The translations under genes were made by a program, and so were the position numbers. Positions 1 to 8,996 of a stretch of DNA of 64,000 bases are shown here, one piece after another; within the stretch, counting starts at the first letter, position 1; every line of letters starts with the position of its first letter. Source of the stretch: Paracoccus yibinensis (GTDB lineage Bacteria > Pseudomonadota > Alphaproteobacteria > Rhodobacterales > Rhodobacteraceae); contig NZ_JAVCWH010000001.1 of the NCBI RefSeq assembly GCF_030846195.1, positions 248,001-312,000 on the forward strand. Direction: 5' to 3'. Below the pieces are notes generated by a model. It did not search any database and was not told the DNA's origin. It worked only from the letters and a program-made list of their open reading frames with translations.

Positions 1-342
1 CAGATCGACGGTGTCCATCTGGACCTTTTTCGCCACTTCCGCGAAGGCCGCCATGTGCTCGGCCGCGACTTCGGCCGAAGCCGAGGCGAAATCGGTCAGC
101 GACTTGGCATAGTCCGAGGGTTCTTTCTTGACGACAGCCAGTTCACCCACACGGGCGATGGTGTCCTTGGCCCACTGGGCCGAGATTTCGGTCGAACGCT
201 CGGCGGCGGTCAGCGCGACACGCGCCAGCTTCTCGCCCAGGACGCCCTGCGATTTGAACGCTTCCTGGAACGACGAGGTGTCGATCGGGAAATTCGCCAT
301 CATGTCCTGGAAGTTCTTTGCAAAATCGGGGGTCTTCGCCAT
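1..342 (-). CDS. phaP: Phasin (PHA granule-associated protein), 3' end cut by the window
   Basis: Phasins coat polyhydroxyalkanoate granules in the cytoplasm and control their number and size. The protein begins MAKTPDFAKNFQDMMANFP and continues as an alanine-rich amphipathic helix with the usual phasin pattern (AERSTEISAQWAKDTIARVG, then SDYAKSLTDFASASAEVAAE). Start chosen at the ATG at 342, with an AGGAG ribosome site 6-10 bases upstream. About 114 residues are visible; phasins of this group run to roughly 140-150, so the C-terminus lies beyond base 1. It is downstream of phaC on the same strand, 193 bases away, with its own likely PhaR operator between, so it is probably transcribed separately. 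Confidence 0.88.
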   Translation of the reverse strand, partial: MAKTPDFAKNFQDMMANFPIDTSSFQEAFKSQGVLGEKLARVALTAAERSTEISAQWAKDTIARVGELAVVKKEPSDYAKSLTDFASASAEVAAEHMAAFAEVAKKVQMDTVDL

Positions 343-432
343 GTCATTCACTCCTGTCAACGCCGCGGAAGGACGTATTCGATGAGAGAGGTTTCCGCAG
401 CCAAAGCCATTCTCGTGACGAGAATATGAATG

Positions 433-472
433 CTGCGGCGCGGCATTTCAAGTATTTTATGCTGCGTCGCAG
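433..472 (-). promoter_or_regulatory. Probable PhaR operator upstream of phaP
   Basis: Bases 462-472 read CTGCGTCGCAG, an exact CTGC-N3-GCAG palindrome. A near copy with one mismatch (CTGC-ggc-GCGG) lies at 433-443. PhaR of Paracoccus denitrificans and Rhodobacter sphaeroides is known to bind TGC-rich palindromes of this form ahead of phaP and phaR, and to be released when PHA accumulates. The site is about 120 bases before the phaP start in an AT-rich gap, as expected for a phaP operator. PhaR itself is not in the window; the assignment rests on motif and position. Confidence 0.6.
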
Positions 473-535
473 AAAAATTCTGGCGCCTTATTCCGCAAAT
501 ACGAATATCACGACAAGCCACTGTTCCCCTGTGAC

Positions 536-2578
536 TTATGCTGCCCTTTCGTGGACGTAATCTCCTGGTGCAGGCCCGAGGCCGGTTCCTGGATCGCGCG
601 CCGGGATCATTCGCCCTGCCCTTTCCGCCAGCCAATCGCCCCAGCGCGACCACCAGGTTCCGGGCGCGAAACTGGCCGATTCCTTCCAGGATTCGTGCCC
701 TGCGCTGAAATCGCTGCTTCCCATGTAATGTCCGTATTTCTTCTTGGTCGGCGGATTGACGATCCCGGCAATATGCCCCGATTCAGAAAGAATGAACGTC
801 TTGTCGTCCGAACCCATTCCGGCGATTCCCCGCCAGCAATCCTTCCAGGGCGCGATATGGTCGGTCTCGCAGGCAATGGCGCAAAGGGGAACCTTGACGT
901 CGGACAGATGCAGCTTGTGGCCCATCAGGTCGAAGCCGTCCCCAGCGAAGGCGTTCTGCTGACACAGGCCGCGAAGATACTGCATGGCCATCTTGCCGGG
1001 CAGGTTGGTGCTGTCGCCGTTCCAGAACAGCAGGTCGAAAGCCGGTGGCGTCTCGCCCATCATGTAGCTGCGGATGGCTGGACCCCAGACCAGATCGTTG
1101 GGACGCAGGAAGCTCATGGTGCGCGACATCAGCCTGGCGCGCAACAGGCCATGGCGGCTGACTTCCTCGGCTATACCATTGACGAAGTCGTCCTGCAGGA
1201 AGCTGACGAATTCCCCCTGATCCGAAAAGTCGGTCAGGGTGGTGAAGAAGGTCGCCGAATTGACCCGGTCGTCGCCCCGCTGCTTCAACAGCGCCAGCGT
1301 CAGGGCAAGTGTCGTACCCGCGATGCAATAACCGACAACATTCAGGCGGGGCTGCTTGGTCAGGTCACGTACCTTGTCCATCGCCTCCAGATAGGCGGCG
1401 ACATAATCCTCCATCCCGGTATTGGCGTAACTGGCATCGGGGTTTTTCCAGCTGACGACGAACAGCGTATGGCCCTGTTCGACCAGCCATTTGATCAGGC
1501 TGTTCTGCGGCTTGAGATCAAGGATATAGAACTTGTTGATCCAGGGCGGAAAGATCAGCAGCGGTGTTTCAAAGACCTTGTCAGTGGCGGGCTTGTACTG
1601 GATCAGCTCGAAAAGCGGTGTCCGGTGAACCACTACGCCTTCCGACGTGCCGATATTCTCGCCCACCGAGAAGGCCTCGCGGTCGGCCAGCGACACGACG
1701 ATATCTCCGCCATGGTGTTCGATGTCCCGCACCAGGTTCTCCAGCCCTCGAACCAGGCTTTCGCCCTCGGTTTCGACGGCGCGTTCCAGGGCGTCGGGAT
1801 TGGTCGCCAGGAAATTGGTGGGGGCCATCATGTCCACGATCTGATCGGTCAGCCAGGCGATCCGGCGCCGGGCAGTATCGTCAGGCATTTGCAGGTTCTG
1901 CGCCGCGTCCTTCAACGCCTTGGCATTGATCAGATACTGGCGTTTGACAAAATTGAAGTAAGGATGGCTCTGCCACAGCGGGTTCGAGAAACGCTTGTCC
2001 TGCGTCGTCTCGTCATCCCCGGCCGGGGCCTGCCCGCGCGCCAGGGCCATGTGGGCATCGGCATAGTTCTTCAGCGTCTCTCCCCAATAATTCACCTGGG
2101 TTTCCAGAACGCGGCCAGGCTGTTCGGACATCGTCTTGACCCAGGCATTCGCCGCCGTGAGGAACAGTTCGGGCCCGGGCGCCTCGATGCCGGGGTTGGG
2201 AAGGGACCGCGCCGACAGTGCCGTCCGCAGCCGCTGGCCCAAGGCCTCGATCCGTTCGATGTTTTCCGCCAGCTTCCTTGCTGTCGCCTTGGATGATCCC
2301 CGTGCCAAGGCCTCTGCCATGGCCTGCGGGGCACGGCCCGACTCGGGCACCGGATCAGGCGGGACCGAGACCGGCTGGTCCAGACGCACCTGCGGCGCTG
2401 AGACCTTGGGTTCGGCAGGAGCGGTCGCCGATTCCGTCTTTGCACGACGACGGCGCGGGGCAGTTGCCTTATCATTGCCCGGCTTTTTGGCGTCGGTCGA
2501 GGCAGCCTGTTTCATTATGTCCGCTTCGCCACGCTTCCCGGCAACTTTGTTGCCGCCAGATCCTGTGCTTCTTGCCAT
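536..2578 (-). CDS. phaC: Class I poly(3-hydroxyalkanoate) synthase
   Basis: Polymerises (R)-3-hydroxyacyl-CoA, mainly 3-hydroxybutyryl-CoA, into PHA at the granule surface. 680 residues. The catalytic cysteine sits in the lipase-like box GYCIAG (Cys418), with the other triad members at Asp573 (CETDHIAPW) and His602 (SESGHIAG). The PhaC N-terminal domain covers about 120-300 and the alpha/beta hydrolase core about 300-640. Class I synthases are usually 590-625 residues; the excess is a low-complexity Lys/Ala/Pro/Arg-rich leader of about 90 residues. The ATG at 2578 follows a GGGGGGAA stretch; an internal ATG at 2515 (MKQAAS) would give 659 residues. Divergent from phaZ. Confidence 0.96.
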   Translation of the reverse strand: MARSTGSGGNKVAGKRGEADIMKQAASTDAKKPGNDKATAPRRRRAKTESATAPAEPKVSAPQVRLDQPVSVPPDPVPESGRAPQAMAEALARGSSKATARKLAENIERIEALGQRLRTALSARSLPNPGIEAPGPELFLTAANAWVKTMSEQPGRVLETQVNYWGETLKNYADAHMALARGQAPAGDDETTQDKRFSNPLWQSHPYFNFVKRQYLINAKALKDAAQNLQMPDDTARRRIAWLTDQIVDMMAPTNFLATNPDALERAVETEGESLVRGLENLVRDIEHHGGDIVVSLADREAFSVGENIGTSEGVVVHRTPLFELIQYKPATDKVFETPLLIFPPWINKFYILDLKPQNSLIKWLVEQGHTLFVVSWKNPDASYANTGMEDYVAAYLEAMDKVRDLTKQPRLNVVGYCIAGTTLALTLALLKQRGDDRVNSATFFTTLTDFSDQGEFVSFLQDDFVNGIAEEVSRHGLLRARLMSRTMSFLRPNDLVWGPAIRSYMMGETPPAFDLLFWNGDSTNLPGKMAMQYLRGLCQQNAFAGDGFDLMGHKLHLSDVKVPLCAIACETDHIAPWKDCWRGIAGMGSDDKTFILSESGHIAGIVNPPTKKKYGHYMGSSDFSAGHESWKESASFAPGTWWSRWGDWLAERAGRMIPARDPGTGLGPAPGDYVHERAA

Positions 2579-2704
2579 GATGCCGGTTCCCCCCTATTAC
2601 CCGAACAATGATATGCGCGGGGCCGACATTGCGCAAATACGGGTTTGGACCCATTTGCCCAATGATGCGTTTCTTCCTGACGCAGCAATGAAAGGCTGGC
2701 CCCG

Positions 2705-4054
2705 GTGGCAATCAAAGGTATCAAGGGCATCGTATCCTATGATGCGATGGAAACCATTCGGAACACCAACGAATGGATGGGCGCCTCGGCGCGGGCCATC
2801 GCATCTTATCCGATCTTCGCACTGACCCCGCATCCCCTCTTTAAACTCATGAGCGCGTGGGGACGCGTCACCGAGCGCAGCTTCGCCCGGATGGTCATCA
2901 AGCCCGATTGGGAAATTCCCCCGATCGCGGGCGAACAGGGCCAGGACCACATCGTCTATGTGGAGCCGGTGATGAAGCGTCCGTTCGGCGACCTGATCCA
3001 TTTCCGCGTCGCGCGCCGCGAGACCCAGCCCCGCAAGGTGCTGCTGATCGCGCCGATGTCGGGTCACTACGCCACGCTGATGCGGTCCACCGTCACCTCG
3101 CTTCTGCCCGACTGCGAGGTTTGCGTGACCGACTGGCACAATGCCCGCGACATCCCGGTCAGCGAAGGCAAGTTCGACATCGAGGATTATACCCAGTATC
3201 TAGTCGATTTCATTCGCCACCTAGGCCCCGACACCAACGTGATCGCCGTCTGCCAGCCCGCGCCTCTGGCCCTGGCCGCGACCGCCATCCTGGCCGAGGA
3301 TGATCCCGCCTCGCAGCCGCGCAGCCTGATCCTGATCGGCGGTCCGGTCGATCCCGACGCCGCCGCGACCGAGGTGACGGATTTCGGCAACCGGATGACC
3401 ATGGGCGAACTGGAGCATCTGGTGATCCAGTCCGTCGGCTTCAAATATCGCGGCGCAGGCCGGATGGTCTATCCGGGGCTGGCGCAGCTGGCGTCCTTCA
3501 TCGCCATGAATGCCGAAACCCATGCGCGCGCGTTCATGGACAAGATCTGGGGCGAAGCGCGCGGCACCGCGTCCGAAGGCGACAAGCATTACAAGTTCTA
3601 TGATGAATATCTTGCCGTCATGGACATGACGGCGGAATTTTATCTTTCGACGGTCGAGCGGATCTTCAAGAATCTGGAGATCGCCCGGAACGAGTTCGTC
3701 GTGAACGGCCGCCGCGTCGACATCGGCAAGATCAGCGATGTCGCCATCATGACGGTCGAGGGGGCGAACGACGACATCTCGGCCCCGGGGCAATGCGTGG
3801 CGGCGCTGGATCTTTGCACGGGCGTGCCTGCGGACAAGAAGAAGCAGCACCTGGAACCCGGCGCGGGCCATTACGGCATCTTCGCGGGCAAATCCTGGCG
3901 GCTGAACATCCGTCCGCTGGTGCTGGACTTCATCGACGACAACATGTCCGTGCCCGATTCGATCAAGCCAAAGAAGCGCCGGACACCCGGCGGCGTGGCG
4001 GCCGATTGCGGTGTCACCGATCCCTTTACCGACAGCAGCAAGATCGCCGTCTGA
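2705..4054 (+). CDS. phaZ: Intracellular PHA depolymerase
   Basis: Mobilises stored PHA in the cytoplasm, opposing PhaC. 449 residues from a GTG start; an ATG at codon 15 is a possible alternative. The cysteine-type nucleophile lies in AVCQPAP (Cys183, the same number as in the Cupriavidus necator PhaZ1 family), with probable Asp356/357 (VEGANDDIS) and His389 (PGAGHYGIF). The N-terminal YDAMETIRNTNEWMGASAR is typical of the family. Divergently transcribed from phaC across 126 bases, the usual phaZ-phaC-phaP-phaR arrangement of Paracoccus and Rhodobacter. Confidence 0.95.
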   Translation: MAIKGIKGIVSYDAMETIRNTNEWMGASARAIASYPIFALTPHPLFKLMSAWGRVTERSFARMVIKPDWEIPPIAGEQGQDHIVYVEPVMKRPFGDLIHFRVARRETQPRKVLLIAPMSGHYATLMRSTVTSLLPDCEVCVTDWHNARDIPVSEGKFDIEDYTQYLVDFIRHLGPDTNVIAVCQPAPLALAATAILAEDDPASQPRSLILIGGPVDPDAAATEVTDFGNRMTMGELEHLVIQSVGFKYRGAGRMVYPGLAQLASFIAMNAETHARAFMDKIWGEARGTASEGDKHYKFYDEYLAVMDMTAEFYLSTVERIFKNLEIARNEFVVNGRRVDIGKISDVAIMTVEGANDDISAPGQCVAALDLCTGVPADKKKQHLEPGAGHYGIFAGKSWRLNIRPLVLDFIDDNMSVPDSIKPKKRRTPGGVAADCGVTDPFTDSSKIAV

Positions 4055-4087
4055 TCCCGCTGCACGGGGACGGGGCCTTGCCCGTGG

Positions 4088-5047
4088 TCAGGGCAGGGCC
4101 TCGACCCAGTCGGAAATCCTGGGCAGAAGATCGCGAGTCAGGTCGGGCGACAAAGCCTCGCCCGCGATCACATGCGCATCGGGGTCGTCGTTCGGTCCCG
4201 GTTCGACCTTGATCACGGTGGCCCCGCCGCCCCATTCGGCCGCCACCCGTTCGCTGGCCCGGTGGTCGATGATCCGGTCCCCTTCGGCCCAGACGAACAG
4301 CGCCCTGGGCCGCGCCGTTCGGTAATCGCCCTGCCGCCCCTGTCGTATCACCGCGCCAAGCGCCAGCGTGGCCGAAACCGGATAACAGCTTGTCCATCGC
4401 GCGCGGTGCATGTCGTTGCGCGTCGCGAAGCACCGCTGGGGGTCGCCCAGCAGCCGCAGGACCGGCCGCATGAAAGGCAGATCCAGCATCCAGGCATTGC
4501 GGGCCTTCAGCGCGAAGTTAGGCGAGATCAGGACAACCCCGTCCATCATCCGCCCAAGCCGCGGGTCGCGCGCCGCCTGAGCCGCAAGCGTGGCGCCCGT
4601 GGACATGCCCAGCACGACTACCCGGCGTCCCATCCCCCGCGCCATGGCCAGACCCTCGGTCAGATCACGCCACCAGTCCTCGGCACGAGCCGCAGCCAGT
4701 TCCGCACCGCCCTGCCCATGGCCTGTCAGGCGGATCGCCAGCAGGTTCGCGTCCAGCCGCCGGGCCAGATCCTCGGGCAAGGGGCGCAGTTCGGCCGGAC
4801 TGGCTGAAAAGCCGTGGACATAGAGGATTGCCAAGGCGGCGGGCTGACCGGGCTGTTCCGCCCATTGCAGATAGGATGCGACCTCGGGACGGATGCCGGC
4901 CTCTCGCTCTGCCAGCCAGGTTCGAGCATCAGGTGGCGGATCGGACGGCAGCGAATCCATGCGCAGCCGGTCACGTGGTCCCAGGGTCCACATCAGGCTG
5001 AACACTGCAGCCAGGCCGAGCGCAAGCCTAGGCCAGAACATCGCCAA
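4088..5047 (-). CDS. Alpha/beta hydrolase, membrane-anchored or exported
   Basis: Serine hydrolase fold of 319 residues. The N-terminal hydrophobic segment (WPRLALGLAAVFSLMW, 5-20) is probably an uncleaved anchor or signal. Oxyanion loop ILYVHGFSAS (74-83), nucleophile elbow GMSTG (Ser149), probable acid Asp257 (WAEGDRI) and His292 (DAHVIAG). Resembles carboxylesterase/monoacylglycerol lipase-type enzymes; the substrate cannot be read from sequence. Its first 20 bases overlap the end of the upstream hydrolase gene on the same strand, so the two are translationally linked. Convergent with phaZ, 33 bases apart. Confidence 0.8.
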   Translation of the reverse strand: MAMFWPRLALGLAAVFSLMWTLGPRDRLRMDSLPSDPPPDARTWLAEREAGIRPEVASYLQWAEQPGQPAALAILYVHGFSASPAELRPLPEDLARRLDANLLAIRLTGHGQGGAELAAARAEDWWRDLTEGLAMARGMGRRVVVLGMSTGATLAAQAARDPRLGRMMDGVVLISPNFALKARNAWMLDLPFMRPVLRLLGDPQRCFATRNDMHRARWTSCYPVSATLALGAVIRQGRQGDYRTARPRALFVWAEGDRIIDHRASERVAAEWGGGATVIKVEPGPNDDPDAHVIAGEALSPDLTRDLLPRISDWVEALP

Positions 5048-5768
5048 TCGACTGTCCGATCATCGCCAGACATTCGGGGGACGAGAAACGGTGATCGGCA
5101 CCCTTGACCAGCGTCAGCCGAATATCGTCCCCCGCAGCGTGATCAAGCAGGCGAACGGCCCATTCAGCCGGCACATCCGCATCCGCCGTCCCTTGCAGCA
5201 TCCGCACCGGGAAAGGCAGTTGCAGGGGCTGGGTCATGACCAGGTGACGGCGCCCGTCCTCGATCAGATGGCGGGTGATGACATAGGGTTTGTCGCTGTA
5301 TTCGCTGGGCAGTTCGATCCGCCCTGCCCTGTTCAGGGTCTGCCTTTGCGCATCGTTGAACCCGGCCCAGAACCCCTGTTCGGTGAAATCCGGCGCCGCC
5401 GCGATCGTGACAATGCCCGCCACGCGCTGCGGCAAGGCGCGCGCGACCAGCAGGGCGATCCAGCCCCCCATCGACGATCCGACCAGAACCTGCGGCCCGT
5501 CTGTCAGCGCCTCGATCACATGGCGCGCATCCTCGAACCAGTCACTGACGCAGCCTTCCTCGAAACTGCCGCTGCTGTCGCCATGGCCGGAATAATCGAA
5601 CCGCAGGAAGGCGCGGTTCTGCCCGCGCGCCCAGTCGTGCAGCCAGGCGGCCTTGGTCCCGGTCATGTCCGACCTGAACCCGCCCAGGAAGACCACCCCC
5701 GGCCCCGCCCCGTTGCTGCGCTGAAAGGCGATCCGCCGCCTGGTGGGGGTTTCCAGATACTCGCTCAT
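5028..5768 (-). CDS. Alpha/beta hydrolase (ABHD10/BEM46-like)
   Basis: Cytoplasmic serine hydrolase of 246 residues. The nucleophile elbow is GSSMGG (Ser99), with the acid near Asp198 (GTADADVP) and His226 (KGADHRF). The long loop FDYSGHGDSSGSFEEG (57-72) is typical of the palmitoyl-protein thioesterase ABHD10 and its bacterial relatives. Start taken at the ATG at 5768 (MSEYLETPTRRRIAF); longer open sequence upstream lacks family similarity. First gene of a two-gene operon with the hydrolase that it overlaps by 20 bases, and divergent from thrS. Natural substrate unknown. Confidence 0.82.
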   Translation of the reverse strand: MSEYLETPTRRRIAFQRSNGAGPGVVFLGGFRSDMTGTKAAWLHDWARGQNRAFLRFDYSGHGDSSGSFEEGCVSDWFEDARHVIEALTDGPQVLVGSSMGGWIALLVARALPQRVAGIVTIAAAPDFTEQGFWAGFNDAQRQTLNRAGRIELPSEYSDKPYVITRHLIEDGRRHLVMTQPLQLPFPVRMLQGTADADVPAEWAVRLLDHAAGDDIRLTLVKGADHRFSSPECLAMIGQSIGDVLA

Positions 5769-5886
5769 CTCGGGCCTTTCGTTGTGGTCGGGCTTATCTT
5801 GACAGTTTTCCCGCGCCGGTCCAATGGGGGCGCATATAACCCGCAGCCGGGCGTTCCGTGGGCGCCAAACCGACGAGGAGGACGAT

Positions 5887-7833
5887 ATGTCCCAGATTTC
5901 CCTGACCTTCCCCGATGGCAATTCGCGCGACTATCCCGCCGGGATCACCGCGGCCCAGGTCGCGGAAAGCATCGCGCCCAGCCTGGCCAAGCGCGCGATC
6001 TCGGCCAGCCTGGACGGGCGGCATATCGACCTGGCCTGGCCCATCGACGCGTCCGGCGCGATCAGCATCAACACGATGAAGGACGACGCCCCCGCGCTGG
6101 AACTGATCCGCCACGACTTCGCCCATGTCATGGCCCGCGCCGTGCAGGAACTGTGGCCGGACGTGAAGGTCACCATCGGCCCGGTGCGCGATTACGGCTG
6201 GTTCTACGACTTCGACCGGGTTGAACCCTTCACGCCCGAGGATCTGGGCCGGATCGAGGCGAAGATGCGCGAGATCATCGCCCTGCGCGAACCCGTCCGC
6301 ACCGAGGTCTGGGACCGCGACCGCGCCATCGCCCACTACAGGGCCGCGAACGAACCTTTCAAGGTCGAACTGATCGACCGCATCCCCGAAGGCGAGCCGC
6401 TGCGGATGTATTGGCACGGCGACTGGCAGGATCTGTGCCGCGGTCCGCACCTGCAAAACACCGGCCAGCTTCCCGCCGACGCCTTCAAGCTGACCCATAT
6501 CGCCGGTGCCTATTGGCTGGGCGACAGCACGCGGCCGATGCTGCAGCGCATCTATGGCGTGGCCTTCCGCAACCGCGACGAACTCAAGGCCCACATGACC
6601 ATGCTGGAGGAGGCCGCAAAACGCGACCACCGCAAGCTTGGCCGCGAGATGGACCTGTTCCACATGCAGGAGGAAGCGCCGGGCCAGGTCTTCTGGCACC
6701 CGAACGGCTGGAACATCTATGTCACGCTGCAAGACTACATGCGCCGCAAGCAGCGCGCCGACGGCTATGTCGAGGTGAACACGCCCCAGGTCGTCAGCCG
6801 CAAGCTGTGGGAAGAATCCGGTCACTGGGACAACTACCAGGAAAACATGTTCATCGTCGAAGTGGACGAGGAACATGCCAAGACCAAGACCGTCAACGCC
6901 CTGAAGCCGATGAACTGCCCCTGCCATGTGCAGGTCTTCAACCACGGCCTGAAATCCTATCGCGACCTGCCGCTGCGCATGGCCGAGTTCGGGTCCTGCA
7001 ACCGTTATGAACCCTCGGGCGCGCTGCACGGGATCATGCGCGTGCGGGGCTTCACGCAGGACGACGCACATATCTTCTGCACCGAGGAGCAGATCGAGGC
7101 TGAAACGAAGAAATTCATCCAGTTCCTGGCCGGCGTCTATGCCGACCTGGGCTTCACCGACTGGCGCATCAAGCTGTCCACGCGGCCTGAAAAACGCATC
7201 GGCAGCGACGAAAGCTGGGACCGGGTCGAAGCCGCGCTTGGCAATGCCTGCAAGGCCGCCGGCTACGACTACGAACTGTTCCCCGGCGAAGGCGCCTTCT
7301 ATGGACCCAAGCTGGAGTTCGTCTTGCGCGATGCCATCGGCCGCGACTGGCAATGCGGCACGTTGCAGGTGGACCCGAACCTGCCCGAACGGCTGGACGC
7401 GGAATATGTCGGCCCCGACGGGGCCAAGCACCGCCCCATCATGCTGCACCGCGCCGTCCTGGGCAGCTTCGAGCGCTTCATCGGCATCCTGATCGAGAAC
7501 AGCGCGGGCAAGCTGCCCTTCTGGCTCGCGCCCCGGCAGGTGGTTGTCGCTTCGATCGTCTCGGACGCCGATGCCTATGTGGCAGAGGTCGTGGCGACCC
7601 TGCGCGCGGCAGGCATCCGCGCCGAGGCCGACACGCGAAACGAGAAGATCAACTACAAGGTCCGCGAACATTCCGTCGGAAAGGTCCCGGCGATTCTTGC
7701 CATCGGCATGAAAGAGGTAGAGGATCGCACTGTATCGGTCCGGCGGCTCGACCAGCAGGGATCACGCCTGTTATCGCTAGCCGATGCCGCAAGCATGTTG
7801 AAAGACGAAGCGACACCGCCCGATCTGCGGTGA
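5887..7833 (+). CDS. thrS: Threonyl-tRNA synthetase
   Basis: Charges tRNA-Thr in the cytoplasm. 648 residues, normal length. Order: TGS domain (about 1-63), editing domain with [12 protein letters not shown] (HxxxH) and CRGPHLQN, class II catalytic core with zinc ligands in [10 protein letters not shown] and later histidines, motif 3 region near [12 protein letters not shown], and a C-terminal anticodon-binding domain (about 545-648). The ATG at 5887 follows GAGGAGGACGAT, a strong ribosome site. Single-gene unit divergent from the hydrolase pair. Confidence 0.98.
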   Translation: MSQISLTFPDGNSRDYPAGITAAQVAESIAPSLAKRAISASLDGRHIDLAWPIDASGAISINTMKDDAPALELIRHDFAHVMARAVQELWPDVKVTIGPVRDYGWFYDFDRVEPFTPEDLGRIEAKMREIIALREPVRTEVWDRDRAIAHYRAANEPFKVELIDRIPEGEPLRMYWHGDWQDLCRGPHLQNTGQLPADAFKLTHIAGAYWLGDSTRPMLQRIYGVAFRNRDELKAHMTMLEEAAKRDHRKLGREMDLFHMQEEAPGQVFWHPNGWNIYVTLQDYMRRKQRADGYVEVNTPQVVSRKLWEESGHWDNYQENMFIVEVDEEHAKTKTVNALKPMNCPCHVQVFNHGLKSYRDLPLRMAEFGSCNRYEPSGALHGIMRVRGFTQDDAHIFCTEEQIEAETKKFIQFLAGVYADLGFTDWRIKLSTRPEKRIGSDESWDRVEAALGNACKAAGYDYELFPGEGAFYGPKLEFVLRDAIGRDWQCGTLQVDPNLPERLDAEYVGPDGAKHRPIMLHRAVLGSFERFIGILIENSAGKLPFWLAPRQVVVASIVSDADAYVAEVVATLRAAGIRAEADTRNEKINYKVREHSVGKVPAILAIGMKEVEDRTVSVRRLDQQGSRLLSLADAASMLKDEATPPDLR

Positions 7834-7919
7834 ATCCAGGATGGATTGATCCATATCGCGTGCAGGCCCTGGGTCTGCGCGCGTTTCCTGCTTGCGTTTT
7901 TTAACGATTCGTCCATCCT

Positions 7920-7933
7920 CTCACTTGCGTGAG
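7920..7933 (+). other. Small hairpin in the leader of the cold-shock gene
   Basis: The 206-base gap 7834-8039 contains no gene. Within it CTCAC-TTGC-GTGAG can form a 5-bp hairpin about 110 bases before the csp start, followed by sequence free of stop-start signals. Cold-shock mRNAs often have long structured leaders that act as temperature sensors, so this could be leader RNA. The structure is short and could be chance. Confidence 0.25.
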
Positions 7934-8039
7934 CGAAGCCTTTCTACCGCCTCCCTTCCACGGGCAGCCGGAAGTTCGAAAGCAGGCTGCACGGCCTGGC
8001 GCAATCCTGCGTCGGGATGACTTGAAGGAGAGAACGGTT

Positions 8040-8246
8040 ATGGCGACCGGAACGGTTAAATGGTTCAACGCCACCAAAGGCTATGGCTTCATCGCCCCCG
8101 ACGACGGCGGCAAGGACATCTTCGTCCACATCTCGGCGGTTGAACGCGCCGGGCTGACGGGCCTCAAGGACAACCAGAAGATCGCATATGAACTGCAGTC
8201 GGGCCGCGACGGCCGGGCCTCGGCCAGCGATCTGAAGCTGCTCTGA
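8040..8246 (+). CDS. Cold-shock domain protein (CspA family)
   Basis: 68-residue single-stranded nucleic-acid-binding beta barrel acting as an RNA chaperone. RNP1 motif KGYGFI (13-18) and RNP2 motif DIFVHI (26-31) are intact, and the start [14 protein letters not shown] is canonical. The ATG follows GAAGGAGAGAACGGTT, a strong ribosome site. It has its own intrinsic terminator immediately downstream, so it is monocistronic. I do not assign a particular csp letter. Confidence 0.97.
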   Translation: MATGTVKWFNATKGYGFIAPDDGGKDIFVHISAVERAGLTGLKDNQKIAYELQSGRDGRASASDLKLL

Positions 8247-8267
8247 TCCAGCTTTGACAAGCTTGCG

Positions 8268-8297
8268 AAACGGCCCGTTCGCGGGCCGTTTTCCTTT
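8268..8297 (+). terminator. Intrinsic terminator of the cold-shock gene
   Basis: Perfect 10-bp stem AAACGGCCCG / CGGGCCGTTT closed by a UUCG tetraloop (8278-8281) and followed by TCCTTTT. It starts 21 bases after the csp stop and ends before the frnE-like start, so it separates the two units. Textbook rho-independent structure. Confidence 0.93.
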
Positions 8298-8315
8298 TGA
8301 TTGAAAGGACCGCCC

Positions 8316-8939
8316 ATGATCCCGCTGGACATCTTTGCGGATCCCGTCTGCCCATGGTGCCTGATCGGCAAGCTGGAACTGGACCGTGCGCTTGAAAGCC
8401 GGCCGCTGCACCCGTTCCAGATCGCCTGGCACCCTTTCCGCCTGAACCCGCAGATGCCACGCGCCGGCATGGACCGGATCGACTACCTGCACGCGAAACT
8501 TGGCCCGCGCGCGGAAGAGGCGTCTCGTGCCGTGGCGGAACGGGCGGCGGTCCTTGGGTTGAACCTCAACCCCTCGCCGCGCGAACCTGACACGACCGAT
8601 GCCCATCGGCTGATGCACTGGGTGGGCCTGGAAGGCGCGCAAACCCGCGTCATGTCGGGGCTGCTGCGCGCCCATTGGCAGGAAGCCCGCGACATCGGCG
8701 ATGCCGGGGAACTGGCCCGCATCGCAGCGGCGGCGGGCATGGATGCTGACATGGTGGGGCGCCTGCTGTCCAGCGACGCCGACCGCGACGAGGTGGTAGC
8801 CCGCGAAAACCACGCGCGCGAACGCGGCATCTCGTCCGTGCCGACCTTCATCGTGGCCAACCAGCACGCCATCAGCGGCACGCAGCCTGCAAGCCTGTGG
8901 CAGCAGGTCATCGACGAACTGGCTCCGATATCAAAGTAA
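8316..8939 (+). CDS. DsbA-family oxidoreductase, FrnE type
   Basis: Thioredoxin-fold protein of 207 residues with the active-site motif CPWC at 12-15, the large helical insertion of DsbA/FrnE proteins and the cis-proline region GISSVPTFIVAN. No signal peptide, so it is cytoplasmic like FrnE and HCCA-isomerase relatives. It probably handles disulfide exchange or isomerase chemistry; the substrate is unknown. The ATG at 8316 follows TTGAAAGGACC. It lies behind the cold-shock terminator and 57 bases ahead of an exporter gene. Confidence 0.88.
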   Translation: MIPLDIFADPVCPWCLIGKLELDRALESRPLHPFQIAWHPFRLNPQMPRAGMDRIDYLHAKLGPRAEEASRAVAERAAVLGLNLNPSPREPDTTDAHRLMHWVGLEGAQTRVMSGLLRAHWQEARDIGDAGELARIAAAAGMDADMVGRLLSSDADRDEVVARENHARERGISSVPTFIVANQHAISGTQPASLWQQVIDELAPISK

Positions 8940-8996
8940 CTTGCACAGTATGCAATTTCTGGGTAAAGGAGGACGCCTGACGAAAGGCCTTCTCTG

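Noticed and set aside
5799..5840. TTGACA and TATAAC as a thrS promoter
   Set aside because: The spacer is 30 bases, too long for a normal promoter. The two hexamers are not paired.
5794..7671. Long open reading frame antisense to thrS (and similar ones antisense to the OmpA-like, PHA and glnD genes)
   Set aside because: High-GC codon bias leaves long stop-free antisense frames. The sense strand encodes clearly recognised proteins with ribosome sites; the antisense products show no family pattern.
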